Source: Variibacter gotjawalensis | GTDB lineage: Bacteria; Pseudomonadota; Alphaproteobacteria; Rhizobiales; Xanthobacteraceae | Length of the DNA: 64,000 nucleotides | Assembly (NCBI RefSeq): GCF_002355335.1 | Contig: NZ_AP014946.1 | Location: 248,001-312,000 of the forward strand | Direction of reading: 5' to 3' | Shown: positions 53,374 through 62,074 of the stretch, piece by piece | Position numbering within the stretch: the first letter of the stretch is position 1 | Layout of the letters: each line of letters starts with the position of its first letter | Translations under genes and position numbers: made by a program | The notes under the pieces: model-generated | The model's input: only the letters and a program-made list of their open reading frames with translations | The model's database searches: none | Told to the model about the DNA's origin: nothing

Positions 53374-54483
53374 ATGAAAGTGACCGTAGAGCGCGCGGAA
53401 CTGCTCAAGTCGCTCGGCCATGTCCATCGTGTCGTGGAGCGGCGCAACACGATCCCGATCCTCGCCAACGTGCTGCTCCGGGCAGCCAACGGGAAGCTCA
53501 ACCTCAAGGCGACCGACCTCGACCTCGAAATCATCGAGCCGATCGGAGCCGACATCGGCGCGCCCGGCGCGACGACGGTTCCGGCGCACATGTTTTACGA
53601 GATCGTCCGCAAGTTGCCGGACGGTTCGCAGGTGCAGCTGGAATCGCTGGCCGATCGATCGAGCCTCGCCATCAAAGCCGGGCGGTCACGTTTCACGCTG
53701 CAGACGCTGCCCGAATCCGACTTCCCGGATCTCGCTGCCGCCGACATGACGCACAAATTTTCTGTCGGCGCCGCCGACCTCAAGCGCATGATCGACAAGA
53801 CGCAGTTCGCGATTTCGACCGAAGAGACGCGCTACTATCTCAACGGCATGTACCTGCACGTGCCGACCGACAAGACGCTACGCGCGGTTGCGACAGACGG
53901 TCACCGCCTCGCGCAGTTCGATCTTCCGGCGCCGAGTGGCGCAGCCGGCATGCCGGGCGTTATCGTTCCCCGCAAGACGGTCGGCGAGTTGCAGCGCTTG
54001 ATCGAAGGCGGCGACACCGAAATCGGTATCGAACTGTCATCCGCAAAAATCCGCTTCACGCTCGGCGACGTCATTCTCACGTCTAAGTTGATCGACGGCA
54101 CCTTCCCGGATTACACGCGCGTCATCCCGCAAGGGAACGACAAGCAACTCAAAGTTGATAAGCCGGACTTCGAAGCGGCCGTTGATCGTGTCTCGACCGT
54201 GTCGAGCGAACGCGGCCGCGCCGTGAAGCTTTCGATCTCCGGCTCACGCCTGCTGCTTTCCGTCACCAACCCGGATTCCGGCAGCGCGACTGAGGAGATC
54301 GAGGTCGATTACGACGGCGACCCGCTCGATATCGGCTTCAACTCGCGCTACCTGCTCGACATCGCGTCGCAGATCGACAGCGAGCAGGCGATCTTCAAGC
54401 TGGCAGACCCAGGTTCGCCGACGTTGATCCAGGACGGCACCGGCGGCCACGCCGTCTACGTGCTGATGCCGATGCGTGTGTGA
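53374..54483 (+). CDS. dnaN: DNA polymerase III beta subunit (sliding clamp)
   Basis: DnaN forms the ring that tethers DNA polymerase III to DNA. The 369-residue product begins MKVTVERAELLKSLGHVHRVVERRNTIPILANVLL and has three clamp-fold repeats. Recognisable parts are DKTQFAISTEETRYYLNGMYLHV, ATDGHRLAQFDLP, DGTFPDYTRVIPQ and the C-terminal YVLMPMRV that lines the partner-binding pocket. The length is normal for alphaproteobacteria. recF follows 66 bases later. The usual neighbour dnaA is not here but 28.5 kb upstream. Confidence 0.98.
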   Translation: MKVTVERAELLKSLGHVHRVVERRNTIPILANVLLRAANGKLNLKATDLDLEIIEPIGADIGAPGATTVPAHMFYEIVRKLPDGSQVQLESLADRSSLAIKAGRSRFTLQTLPESDFPDLAAADMTHKFSVGAADLKRMIDKTQFAISTEETRYYLNGMYLHVPTDKTLRAVATDGHRLAQFDLPAPSGAAGMPGVIVPRKTVGELQRLIEGGDTEIGIELSSAKIRFTLGDVILTSKLIDGTFPDYTRVIPQGNDKQLKVDKPDFEAAVDRVSTVSSERGRAVKLSISGSRLLLSVTNPDSGSATEEIEVDYDGDPLDIGFNSRYLLDIASQIDSEQAIFKLADPGSPTLIQDGTGGHAVYVLMPMRV

Positions 54484-54549
54484 CGATGCTGACGCGGGTG
54501 TCAGCGTTCCGCTTGCACCCGCCGCAGTCTTCGTGAAACACAAGGGCCG

Positions 54550-55686
54550 ATGACCGCGGCCCGGATTCGACGCCTGACGCTGAACAACTTCCGCAGTTAT
54601 CGCGCGCAGCAGCTCGCGATAACGCAGCGGCTAGTTGTGCTTACGGGGCCAAACGGCGCCGGCAAGACTAACCTCATCGAAGCAATTTCCTATCTCAGCC
54701 CCGGCCGTGGCCTTCGCCGCGCGACGCTGAGCGAAGCCGCGTTCACGGAAGGCGACGGCTCGTGGGCGGTCTCGGTTCAACTCGAAGGTGCGCTCGGTCT
54801 CGCAACGCTCGGCACCGGCATCGAGCCGCCCGGCACGATGCCGACCGAGACCCGGAAATGCCGCATCGACGGCGAGGCGGTCGGTTCGGCCGCAGCATTC
54901 ACGGACCACCTCAGCGTTATCTGGCTGACGCCGACGATGGACCAACTCTTCATGGGCCCGGCGTCCGAACGGCGGCGGTTCCTCGACCGCTTCGCACTCG
55001 CCATCGACGCCAGCCACAACGCACGCGTGAGTGCGCTCGAGCGCTCGTTGCGTGCACGCAACCGCTTGCTCGAAGATCCGCGGCCGGATCAAAAATGGCT
55101 CGATGCCGCCGAGCACGAGACCGCAGAACTCGCGGTGGCGGTCGCGGCGGGCCGATCCGAAACCGTGCGCCAGTTGTCTGCTGCACTTGCCCGCCGTCAC
55201 GACGACAGCCACTTCCCGGCCGCGCGCATCGCGCTTGAAGGCGCACTCGAAGCCGGCATTTCGTCACGCCCTGCTGCCGAGATCGAGGACGACTATCGCG
55301 CCGTGCTCAAAGCCAATCGCGCGCGCGATGCGGCAGCCGGCCGCACGTTGGAAGGTCCGCACCTTTCCGACCTTAAGGTCTTCTATGCGGCGAAAGGCAT
55401 TGCGGCGTCCGACGGCTCGACCGGCGAGCAGAAGGCTTTGTTGATCGGCCTCATCCTCGCGCATGCGCAGCTGATAGCCGACATGACCGGCCAAGCGCCG
55501 ATCCTGTTGCTCGACGAAGTCGTCGCGCATCTCGATCCGTCGCGCCGCCGCGCGCTCTACGATCAGCTTGACCGGCTGGGCGCTCAGGTCTGGATGACCG
55601 GCGCCGATCCGGCGGCTTTCGCGGACGTTTCGGCGCGCGCCGACGTCATCGACGTTTCGCCCGGGCGGGCTCAACGCGCCGCCTGA
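54550..55686 (+). CDS. recF: DNA replication and repair protein RecF
   Basis: RecF loads RecA at gapped DNA together with RecO and RecR. The 378-residue SMC-like ATPase has RIRRLTLNNFRSYRAQQLA at the N terminus, Walker A VLTGPNGAGKTNLIEAISYLSPGRGLR, the conserved MDQLFMGPASERRRFLDRFAL, the signature-like DGSTGEQKALLIGLILAHA and Walker B ILLLDEVVAHLDPSRR. All motifs are in place. It lies downstream of dnaN; the usual next gene gyrB is absent from this window. Confidence 0.97.
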   Translation: MTAARIRRLTLNNFRSYRAQQLAITQRLVVLTGPNGAGKTNLIEAISYLSPGRGLRRATLSEAAFTEGDGSWAVSVQLEGALGLATLGTGIEPPGTMPTETRKCRIDGEAVGSAAAFTDHLSVIWLTPTMDQLFMGPASERRRFLDRFALAIDASHNARVSALERSLRARNRLLEDPRPDQKWLDAAEHETAELAVAVAAGRSETVRQLSAALARRHDDSHFPAARIALEGALEAGISSRPAAEIEDDYRAVLKANRARDAAAGRTLEGPHLSDLKVFYAAKGIAASDGSTGEQKALLIGLILAHAQLIADMTGQAPILLLDEVVAHLDPSRRRALYDQLDRLGAQVWMTGADPAAFADVSARADVIDVSPGRAQRAA

Positions 55687-55705
55687 GGCGTGCTAGGGTC
55701 CGGCG

Positions 55706-56626
55706 ATGAGCAGCAACATTGTCGCCGCAATCGGCGAAGTCATGATCGAGTTGGCGCGCGGTCCCGACGGCCGCTTCAGCCTCAACTTCGGCGGCGACAC
55801 GTTCAACACGTCGGTCTACCTCGCGCGCGCAGGCATCAAGGTGTCGTATGCGACCGCGATGGGCGATGATCCCTACTCCGCCAGCCTCATCGATCTCGCC
55901 ACCGCCGAAGGTATTGGCACCGATCTCATCACGCGTGTGCCGGGCCGCATGCCCGGACTGCATCTGATCGAAACCGATGCGGCGGGCGAGCGGAAATTCT
56001 ACTACTGGCGCGACACCTCGCCGGCGCGCGATCTCTTCGAACTACCGAATTGGAGCGCGACGGCCGACGCGATCCTTAACGCCCGCGTCATTTACTTCTC
56101 CGGCATCACGCTCTCGCTTTATTCGAACGCGGGTCTCGGCCGTTTCCTCGCGCTGCTCGAACTCGCTCGCCAGCGCGGCGCCATTGTCGCATTCGATTCC
56201 AACTACCGGCCGCGCGGCTGGAAAGGCGACGCCGCGCGTGCCCGCACCGTGTATGGCGAAGCGCTCAAACGCGTCGACATCGCGCTTCCGAGTTTCGACG
56301 ACGAAGCCGCATTGTGGAGCGACTCTAGCCCGGACGGCACCGTGCAGCGGCTGCAGGCGTTCGGTGTCTCGGAGGTCGTCGTGAAGAACGGCACGAGCGA
56401 CGCACTCGTCGTTTCGAAGGATGTCAGCCAGCGCGTACCGGTCCCCCAGGTAACTCAAGCCGTCGACACTACGGCCGCGGGCGACAGCTTTTGCGCCGGC
56501 TATCTTGCGGCACGCTTGAAGGGTGAAGAACCCGCCGCTGCGGTCAGCGCCGCGCACAAGATCGCGGGTGAGGTCGTGCAGCATCGCGGCGCGATCATTC
56601 CGCGCACGCAAGACGCCGTGCATTAG
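55706..56626 (+). CDS. kdgK: PfkB-family sugar kinase, probable 2-keto-3-deoxygluconate kinase
   Basis: The 306-residue ribokinase-fold enzyme has the N-terminal motif LNFGGDTFNTSVYLARAG, a middle section with VAFDSNYRPRGW, and the C-terminal signature VDTTAAGDSFCAGYLAARLKG with the catalytic Asp in AAGDSF. The GGDTFNTSVYLAR variant and R-P-R-G-W are those of KDG kinases. The KDPG aldolase gene (eda) lies 1.1 kb away on the opposite strand; the two would complete the route from KDG to pyruvate and glyceraldehyde 3-phosphate. The stop is followed directly by a family E repeat. Confidence 0.88.
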   Translation: MSSNIVAAIGEVMIELARGPDGRFSLNFGGDTFNTSVYLARAGIKVSYATAMGDDPYSASLIDLATAEGIGTDLITRVPGRMPGLHLIETDAAGERKFYYWRDTSPARDLFELPNWSATADAILNARVIYFSGITLSLYSNAGLGRFLALLELARQRGAIVAFDSNYRPRGWKGDAARARTVYGEALKRVDIALPSFDDEAALWSDSSPDGTVQRLQAFGVSEVVVKNGTSDALVVSKDVSQRVPVPQVTQAVDTTAAGDSFCAGYLAARLKGEEPAAAVSAAHKIAGEVVQHRGAIIPRTQDAVH

Positions 56627-56730
56627 AGCATTTTCAAGTGAAGTGGATGCCGGTTCACGTCAAGAAAATGCGACCACTCAAGAAACTTAGAGGTTATCTG
56701 CTTTGACCATCAAAGCAGATAACCTCTAAG
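56627..56730 (+). repeat. Composite repeat, family E, copy 2
   Basis: The 45-base core (56627-56671) begins one base after the kdgK stop codon. It is followed by a perfect 21-pair hairpin: CTTAGAGGTTATCTG-CTTTGA (56686-56706) pairs with its complement at 56710-56730 over a CCA loop. The inner CTTTGA..TCAAAG is shared with copy 1, while the outer stem has a different sequence that still pairs. The right arm overlaps the end of the permease gene on the other strand. It probably serves as a terminator-like barrier between convergent genes. Confidence 0.8.
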
Positions 56731-57220
56731 GCTTGCCGACCAGCATCGCCATGTAAGCCGCAATGAATGGCAGCGGGACAGATGCCGTCATCCGCAGCCA
56801 GACGATCCGCGCCGGCATCAGCGGGATTTCGTAGAGCAACGCGCGATGCAGCGCGAACAGCGCCCACGCGGTCGAATACGCGACGACTTGCGGCGACGCC
56901 GCACCCGCTTTCAGCGCCGCAATGCCGACCGCGAAGCCGATCATCGGACCACCCGGCGTCAACCCGCCTGCGAGCGTGGCTATCGCAATTCCGGCAAGCC
57001 CGGACTCCGGGCCGAGCCACGTCGCGACCCATTTCTCCGGCATGATCTCGGCGATGAACCCGGAACCGAGCACGCCGATCGCGATGCGCGGGATGAGGCG
57101 CATGAATTCGACGAGCCCGCCTTTGATCGCGCCCTTCAGCACGGATCGCCCTTGCCGAGCCGCAACCGCAGCGAGCACCGCGACCAGAAGCCAGAGGAAT
57201 CCGATGACGAAGATGGTCAT
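56726..57220 (-). CDS. Half-size permease-like membrane protein (COG0701-like), second of a pair
   Basis: The 164-residue protein has about four to five hydrophobic segments. The centre contains GLAGIAIATLAGGLTPGGPMIGFAVGIAALKAGA, with a T-P-G-G-P motif at a helix break as in the predicted permease family COG0701 (ArsP/YraQ-like), then VVAYSTAWALFALHRALLYEIPLMPARIVWLR. The full-size family has two such repeats in about 300-350 residues; this gene holds one. The upstream gene encodes the other, and the two overlap by four bases, so they probably form one heterodimeric transporter. Substrate unknown; the Cys-Ser-Cys motif of YraQ is absent. Confidence 0.6.
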   Translation of the reverse strand: MTIFVIGFLWLLVAVLAAVAARQGRSVLKGAIKGGLVEFMRLIPRIAIGVLGSGFIAEIMPEKWVATWLGPESGLAGIAIATLAGGLTPGGPMIGFAVGIAALKAGAASPQVVAYSTAWALFALHRALLYEIPLMPARIVWLRMTASVPLPFIAAYMAMLVGKP

Positions 57221-57762
57221 CGGAATCTCTTCGCTAAAAGATTAGCGAGAGGCCGCACCATGAGGCCGGCGAGAATAGGCAGCGGCAACGACAGCAGAAT
57301 GCGCCAGCCGACGAAGTGGACACCGAAAAACGGCAGTTCCCACACGAGCGCGCGCGAATATCCGAGCAGCGACCATGACGTGATGAAGGCTACGATCGCG
57401 CCGATGTCGGCACCCATCACGGCAAGCGTTGCGGCAACCGGATAGATCGTGAAGGGACCGCCCGGCAGGATCACGCCGGCCGCCGCGCCGATGAAGATAC
57501 CGGTGATGCCCGACTCGGCGCCGATCCAGCGCCGCACCGTCTCGCGCGGAAGTAGCAAAGCCACAAAGGCGGCCAGCAGACAGCCCGCGAGCAGGCTGGG
57601 CATGATGCCGACGAACAGCAGGAAATCGTGGCCGAGAATTTCGAGCACGCGCGGCCAGCCGTCGCGCAGATACACCGTGGTGCCGGACACGAGCACGAGC
57701 ACCGCGATGAAAGCGGTTGTCCAATCGAACGTGGCGGCTTTGCGTGGCGGCGGTGTCGACAC
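57217..57762 (-). CDS. Half-size permease-like membrane protein (COG0701-like), first of a pair
   Basis: The protein of about 181 residues has five likely membrane segments, from WTTAFIAVLVLVSGTTVYL to LLSLPLPILAGLMVRPLANLLAKRF. The motif GIFIGAAAGVILPGGPFTIYPVAATLAVMGADIGAIVAFITSWSLLGYSRALVWELPFFG aligns in plan with the partner gene (P-G-G-P, then a helix, then S-W/AW-x-L-x-x-x-x-R-A-L-x-x-E-x-P). I prefer the GTG start at 57760-57762, just after the eda stop; an ATG 30 bases upstream would overlap eda. It is in an operon with eda. Confidence 0.6.
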   Translation of the reverse strand: MSTPPPRKAATFDWTTAFIAVLVLVSGTTVYLRDGWPRVLEILGHDFLLFVGIMPSLLAGCLLAAFVALLLPRETVRRWIGAESGITGIFIGAAAGVILPGGPFTIYPVAATLAVMGADIGAIVAFITSWSLLGYSRALVWELPFFGVHFVGWRILLSLPLPILAGLMVRPLANLLAKRFR

Positions 57763-57764
57763 GC

Positions 57765-58394
57765 TCAGACCTTGAGTGCTGCGGCTTCCCACGACAGCGC
57801 CGTCACGCGCGCGAAATCACCGGCCGCGACCGCATCCTTCGGCGCAACCCAGGAACCACCAACCGCGACGACATTCGGCAGCGCAAGATAAGCCGCTGCG
57901 TTCTTCGTATCGATCCCGCCGGTCGGGCAAAATTTTAAAGCCGCGAGTGGTGCCGCGACAGATTTCAGCCAGTTCATACCGCCGGACGCCTCGGCCGGGA
58001 AGAATTTCAGCACCGAGAAGCCGAGTGCCGACAGCGCCATCGCCTCGGTCACGGTCGCGCAGCCCGGGAAAACCGGGATGGGCGCATCGGCAAGGTGCTC
58101 GGCAAGCCACCCCGGCGTTCCGGGGCTGACGATGAAACGCGCGCCGGCGTCGAATGCACTGGCGACATGCCAGGTCTTCGTCACCGTCCCGACGCCGACG
58201 ACAGCGTCCGGCACGTCGCGGGCGATAGCTTCGATCGCTTTCAGCCCGCTTTCGGTCCGCAATGTCACCTCAAGAGCCTTGAGGCCACCTGCAACCAGCG
58301 CGCGCGCGAGCGGCACAGCATCTTCGACGCGCTCGATCGTGAGAACCGGAATGACGGGCGCGAGCGCCACGATGGGCGAAGGGTCTAGCGGCAT
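57765..58394 (-). CDS. eda: 2-dehydro-3-deoxy-phosphogluconate aldolase (KDPG aldolase)
   Basis: Eda splits KDPG into pyruvate and glyceraldehyde 3-phosphate, the last step of the Entner-Doudoroff route. The 209-residue protein has ALEVTLRTESGLKAIEAIARDVPDAVVGVGTVT (with the catalytic Glu in E-V-T-L-R-T), then FIVSPGTPGWLAEHL, the Schiff-base Lys in LGFSVLKFFPAEASGG, and LKFCPTGGID. The order is textbook. AAGGTGATCC precedes the ATG. It is followed by the two half-size permease genes; kdgK lies beyond them on the other strand. Confidence 0.95.
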   Translation of the reverse strand: MPLDPSPIVALAPVIPVLTIERVEDAVPLARALVAGGLKALEVTLRTESGLKAIEAIARDVPDAVVGVGTVTKTWHVASAFDAGARFIVSPGTPGWLAEHLADAPIPVFPGCATVTEAMALSALGFSVLKFFPAEASGGMNWLKSVAAPLAALKFCPTGGIDTKNAAAYLALPNVVAVGGSWVAPKDAVAAGDFARVTALSWEAAALKV

Positions 58395-58478
58395 GGATCA
58401 CCTTGAGTTGCGGTGAAAGACCATGAGGCTAGGGCGATACGCAAGTCTCCATCCGCCACGTCATGCGTGGCATGCCGA

Positions 58479-58739
58479 TCAGGCGAAGCGGACCTGCACG
58501 CTTCGCCGTTCGGCCGAGACAAGCTGACACGACCGCGACCGCGCTTCGCCGCGGATCGTCAGGCGGAACGCGGACGGCAACTGTCGCGGCCGATCGAGCC
58601 TCAACTCAGCCGCGGTAGCAGACATCCGCAGGACGTTGCATGGCACCGTTGCGAATTCCCCCGGTACCGACAGTGAGCCGGCATGGTTGACCGCCACGAG
58701 CGGCGGCGCCTTGTCTTTCTTGCGCGTGAACATATTCAT
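58479..58739 (-). CDS. Small PilZ-like domain protein
   Basis: This 86-residue protein contains a basic N terminus (MFTRKKDKAPPL), a beta-rich body with NVLRMSATAAELRLDRPRQLPSAFRLTI and a C-terminal SRSCQLVSAERRSVQVRFA. That order of strands is typical for PilZ domains. The classic c-di-GMP motifs R-x-x-x-R and D/N-x-S-x-x-G are only partly present (ARSRSCQ at the end is unusual), so binding of c-di-GMP is doubtful. Related short proteins are very common in Bradyrhizobium. Medium confidence in family, low in function. Confidence 0.6.
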   Translation of the reverse strand: MNMFTRKKDKAPPLVAVNHAGSLSVPGEFATVPCNVLRMSATAAELRLDRPRQLPSAFRLTIRGEARSRSCQLVSAERRSVQVRFA

Positions 58740-58804
58740 TCAACGGCTCTGAGGCGGACTTAGTTTCAGAACCGGCGCATTTGCATCAAACGCGAATGGA
58801 AACA

Positions 58805-58866
58805 GGCGGAGAGGATACGCGAAACGAGTTCCTCTCCGCCCGGCCCTCTCTCGGCAGAAGAGAGGG
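58805..58866. repeat. Two adjacent palindromes between the PilZ-like gene and the RND operon
   Basis: GGCGGAGAGGA (58805-58815) with TCCTCTCCGCC (58830-58840), then CCCTCTCT (58844-58851) with AGAGAGGG (58859-58866). The pyrimidine-rich arms resemble those at 13495-13626, so this may be a worn member of the same family. It lies downstream of the RND permease gene (minus strand) and could help to end that transcript. Confidence 0.6.
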
Positions 58867-58939
58867 CAGTGAGGCATGATCGCGGAGAAAGAGGGGACTC
58901 CATCCTCCGATCGATCACGCAACTCCGTGCGGCGATCAC

Positions 58940-61900
58940 CTACTCGGCCGGCGTTGCCATCGCCTGCTTCATCGCCCGGCGCTCCGCGCGCCGCGCCATG
59001 AAACGGATACGGCGTTGCGCGAGGTTATCGATCGCCATCAGAGCCGCCGGCGTAACGATTAGCGTGAGGATCGTCGCAAAGCCGAGACCGAAGACGATCG
59101 CGGTCGACAGCGATATCCACCACTGCGTCGCGGGCGCACCGATCGTGAGCTCGCGGTGCAGAAACTCAATGTTCATGCCGAACGCGATCGGCAGCACGCC
59201 GAGAATAGCCGTGACCGCCGTGAGCACCACGGGACGCGCACGTTCGCGGCACGTCTCCATAATCGCGTCGTAGGCCGCGACGCCTTCGCGGCGCAGCCGG
59301 TCATACGTGTCGATCAACACGATGTTGTTGTTCACGATGACACCCGCATTCGCGATGATGCCGATGCCGGTCATCACGACGCCGAACGGCTGCCCCATGA
59401 TCATCGCGCCGAGCAGCACGCCGATGGTCGAGAGCACCACTGCCGTGAGCACAAGCCCGACCGACGTCAACTTGTTGAACTGCGCCAGCAGGATCGCGAA
59501 GATCAAGAAGATCGCTGCGCCAAACGCCTTCATCAGGAACGCGCCGGCTTTCTCACGCTCTTCGTCCTCGCCCTTCAGCTTCCAGAAGACACCCGACCCG
59601 AGCACGCCCTTCGACAGCTCCGCCGCGATCTCTTGCTGGATCACCGCGGTCTGCACGCCTTCCGGCACGTTGGCCTGCAGCGTCATCACGCGATTGCCGC
59701 CGACGCGATTGATATAGCCGATGCGCGGCACAGCAGTGCGCTGCACGAAATTGCCGATCGGCACGTGGCCGGCGCTCGTCTGCACACGCAGCTCGTCGAT
59801 CTGATCGAGACTCCGGCGGTTTTCCGGAAAGCGGACGATGATGTCGACTTCCTTGTCGTTGTCGGACGGACGGAATTCCGTGATCTTCGTGCCGTTGGTG
59901 ACAAGCTGCACGACGTTGCCGACCGTCGTTACGCCGGCGCCGTATTTCGCAGCCTCGGCCTTGTCGACCGAGAGCTTCCAGTCGATGCCCGGCAGCGGCA
60001 AACCGTCATCCAAGTCGCGGATGTCGCTGCGCGCGCGCAGCATGTCGGCCACCTTCTTCGCGGCTGCCGGAAGCGCATCCGGATCGATGGCGGAGAGCTG
60101 CACCTGCACGGGCTTGCCGGTCGGCGGACCCGCGCGCGGCGCCGTCACTTCGACTTCGATGCCGGCGATATGCGCCGTTTTCTGGCGCAGCTCATCCATG
60201 ATCACATGCGCGGCGGGGCGCTGCTTCCAATCGACGAACTCATACTGGATGACGCCGATCGTATCTTCCGAGATTTCCTGCGAGCCGCGCGGCTGCTCGC
60301 CGACGCGCGTGTAGACAGTCTCGAGGCCCGGCATCTTCAGCACTTCAGCCTCGACCGCGCGGATCGCCCGATCCTTTTCGGCGATCGAGAGATTGCCGCG
60401 GCCGTGGATGACGACGAGGCCGTAGTCCGGCTCGACCTTCGGGAAGAACTCGACGCCGTTGCCGTATTTTCCGTACGCGAACTGGACGCTCACGAGCAGC
60501 AGCACAGCCAATGACAGCGTCGCCCACGGATGCTTCACGGCAAGCTTCACGGTCCGCATATACGGGCCAGTGTCTTTCGCGCGCTCGTCGTGCGGCACGA
60601 CGGACGCACGGCCGAGCAGCGCGCCGAGCGTCGGCGTGAAGATCAGCGCCACGACCAGCGACGCGGACAGCGTCGCGATCAGTGTGATCGGCAGATACTT
60701 CATGAATTGCCCGACGATGCCGGGCCAGAACAGGAGCGGCGAGAACGCCGCAACGCGCGTCGCCGTCGCCGCGATGACCGGACCCGCCATGCGATAGGCC
60801 GCGAGCGAATACGCCTCCTTCGGCGGCATGCCCTCAGCCATGCGCCGCTCGGCGTATTCGGAGACGATGATCGCGTCGTCGACCAGCATGCCGACCGCCA
60901 GGATGAGCGAGAACAGCACGACGATGTTGACGGTCAGACCCGCGAGCTGCAGCCCCAGCACGCCGGCGAGGAACGAGGCCGGAATCGCGATGCCGATGAA
61001 GAGCGACGCGCGGAACCCGAGCGCAAACAGCATGATCACGATGACGAGCAGCACGCCGGTAGCGACCGAGTTCTGCAGATCGGCCAACATCTGACGGATC
61101 AGCTTTGACTTATCCTGCGTGTAAGAAACTTGAACGGCCTCGGGCCACGTTTTCTTCAGCTGCTCGACGACCTTCTTCACACCGTCGACGGTTTCGATGA
61201 GGTTCGCGCCGGTGCGCTTCGACACTTCAATCGTCATGGCGGGGCGGCCGTTGACACGCGTGATCGACGTTGCGTCCTTAAACGTCGGGCGCACCTGCGC
61301 GACGTCACCGAGCGTGACGACAGCACCGGCCGTCGCAGCGACTGGGATTTTCAGTACATCTTCCGGACGCTCAATCAGCGCCGGGACCTTTACGGCAAAA
61401 CGCCCGCTCGAACCTTCCAGCGCACCGGCCGCGACAAGGCTATTCGACTGCGTGGTTGCCTGAATGAGCTGTTCGAGCGAGACGCCGTAGCTCTTCATAA
61501 GCATCGGCTCGGCGATGATTTCGACCACCTCATCGCGCCCGCCGCGCATCTCTGCCTGCAGCACGCCCGGCGCCTGCTCGATCGCATTCTTGGCGATGCG
61601 CGCGATGCGCAGCAGCGTTCGCTCCGGCAACTCGCCGGCCAGCGCGATAACAAGGACCGGATAGAGCGAGAGATTGACCTCCTGCACCACCGGCTCGTCG
61701 GCCTCGCGTGGCAGATCGCGTTTGGCCTCGTCAACCTTCGCACGCACGTCGGCGAGCGCGGACTTGGAGTCGAAGCCGGCTTCGAATTCGAGCAGCACGT
61801 AACCGCCGCCCTCGAAGGCGGTTGAGCGCATTTCCTTCACGTTGCCGACCGATTTGAGCTTGGTCTCGATCGGGCGAAGCAAAAGGCGCTCGGAATCTTC

Positions 61901-62071
61901 CGGGCTGATGCCGCGCTGCGTAATCTGCGTGTAGATGATCGGGACTTTGACGTCCGGCTCGGCTTCCTTCGGGATCGTGCGATAGGCGACGAAGCCCGCC
62001 AGCAGCAGGAAGATCAAAGTCGCGATCGTGAGCCGCGCGTGGCTGATCGCGTAGTTGATGATCGCTTGCAT
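58940..62071 (-). CDS. RND-family efflux transporter permease
   Basis: The 1043-residue inner-membrane pump has the twelve-helix plan with two large periplasmic loops. The first helix is AIINYAISHARLTIATLIFLLLAGFVAY. The proton-relay helix holds two Asp in LAVGMLVDDAIIVSEYAERRMAEG, and the mirror helix in the second half contains IANAGVIVNNNIVLIDTYDRLRREG. The sequence is closer to uncharacterised RND exporters with a periplasmic adaptor than to AcrB, so substrate range is unknown. It is co-transcribed with the adaptor gene, three bases away. No outer-membrane channel gene is in the window. Confidence 0.95.
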   Translation of the reverse strand: MQAIINYAISHARLTIATLIFLLLAGFVAYRTIPKEAEPDVKVPIIYTQITQRGISPEDSERLLLRPIETKLKSVGNVKEMRSTAFEGGGYVLLEFEAGFDSKSALADVRAKVDEAKRDLPREADEPVVQEVNLSLYPVLVIALAGELPERTLLRIARIAKNAIEQAPGVLQAEMRGGRDEVVEIIAEPMLMKSYGVSLEQLIQATTQSNSLVAAGALEGSSGRFAVKVPALIERPEDVLKIPVAATAGAVVTLGDVAQVRPTFKDATSITRVNGRPAMTIEVSKRTGANLIETVDGVKKVVEQLKKTWPEAVQVSYTQDKSKLIRQMLADLQNSVATGVLLVIVIMLFALGFRASLFIGIAIPASFLAGVLGLQLAGLTVNIVVLFSLILAVGMLVDDAIIVSEYAERRMAEGMPPKEAYSLAAYRMAGPVIAATATRVAAFSPLLFWPGIVGQFMKYLPITLIATLSASLVVALIFTPTLGALLGRASVVPHDERAKDTGPYMRTVKLAVKHPWATLSLAVLLLVSVQFAYGKYGNGVEFFPKVEPDYGLVVIHGRGNLSIAEKDRAIRAVEAEVLKMPGLETVYTRVGEQPRGSQEISEDTIGVIQYEFVDWKQRPAAHVIMDELRQKTAHIAGIEVEVTAPRAGPPTGKPVQVQLSAIDPDALPAAAKKVADMLRARSDIRDLDDGLPLPGIDWKLSVDKAEAAKYGAGVTTVGNVVQLVTNGTKITEFRPSDNDKEVDIIVRFPENRRSLDQIDELRVQTSAGHVPIGNFVQRTAVPRIGYINRVGGNRVMTLQANVPEGVQTAVIQQEIAAELSKGVLGSGVFWKLKGEDEEREKAGAFLMKAFGAAIFLIFAILLAQFNKLTSVGLVLTAVVLSTIGVLLGAMIMGQPFGVVMTGIGIIANAGVIVNNNIVLIDTYDRLRREGVAAYDAIMETCRERARPVVLTAVTAILGVLPIAFGMNIEFLHRELTIGAPATQWWISLSTAIVFGLGFATILTLIVTPAALMAIDNLAQRRIRFMARRAERRAMKQAMATPAE

Positions 62072-62074
62072 AAC

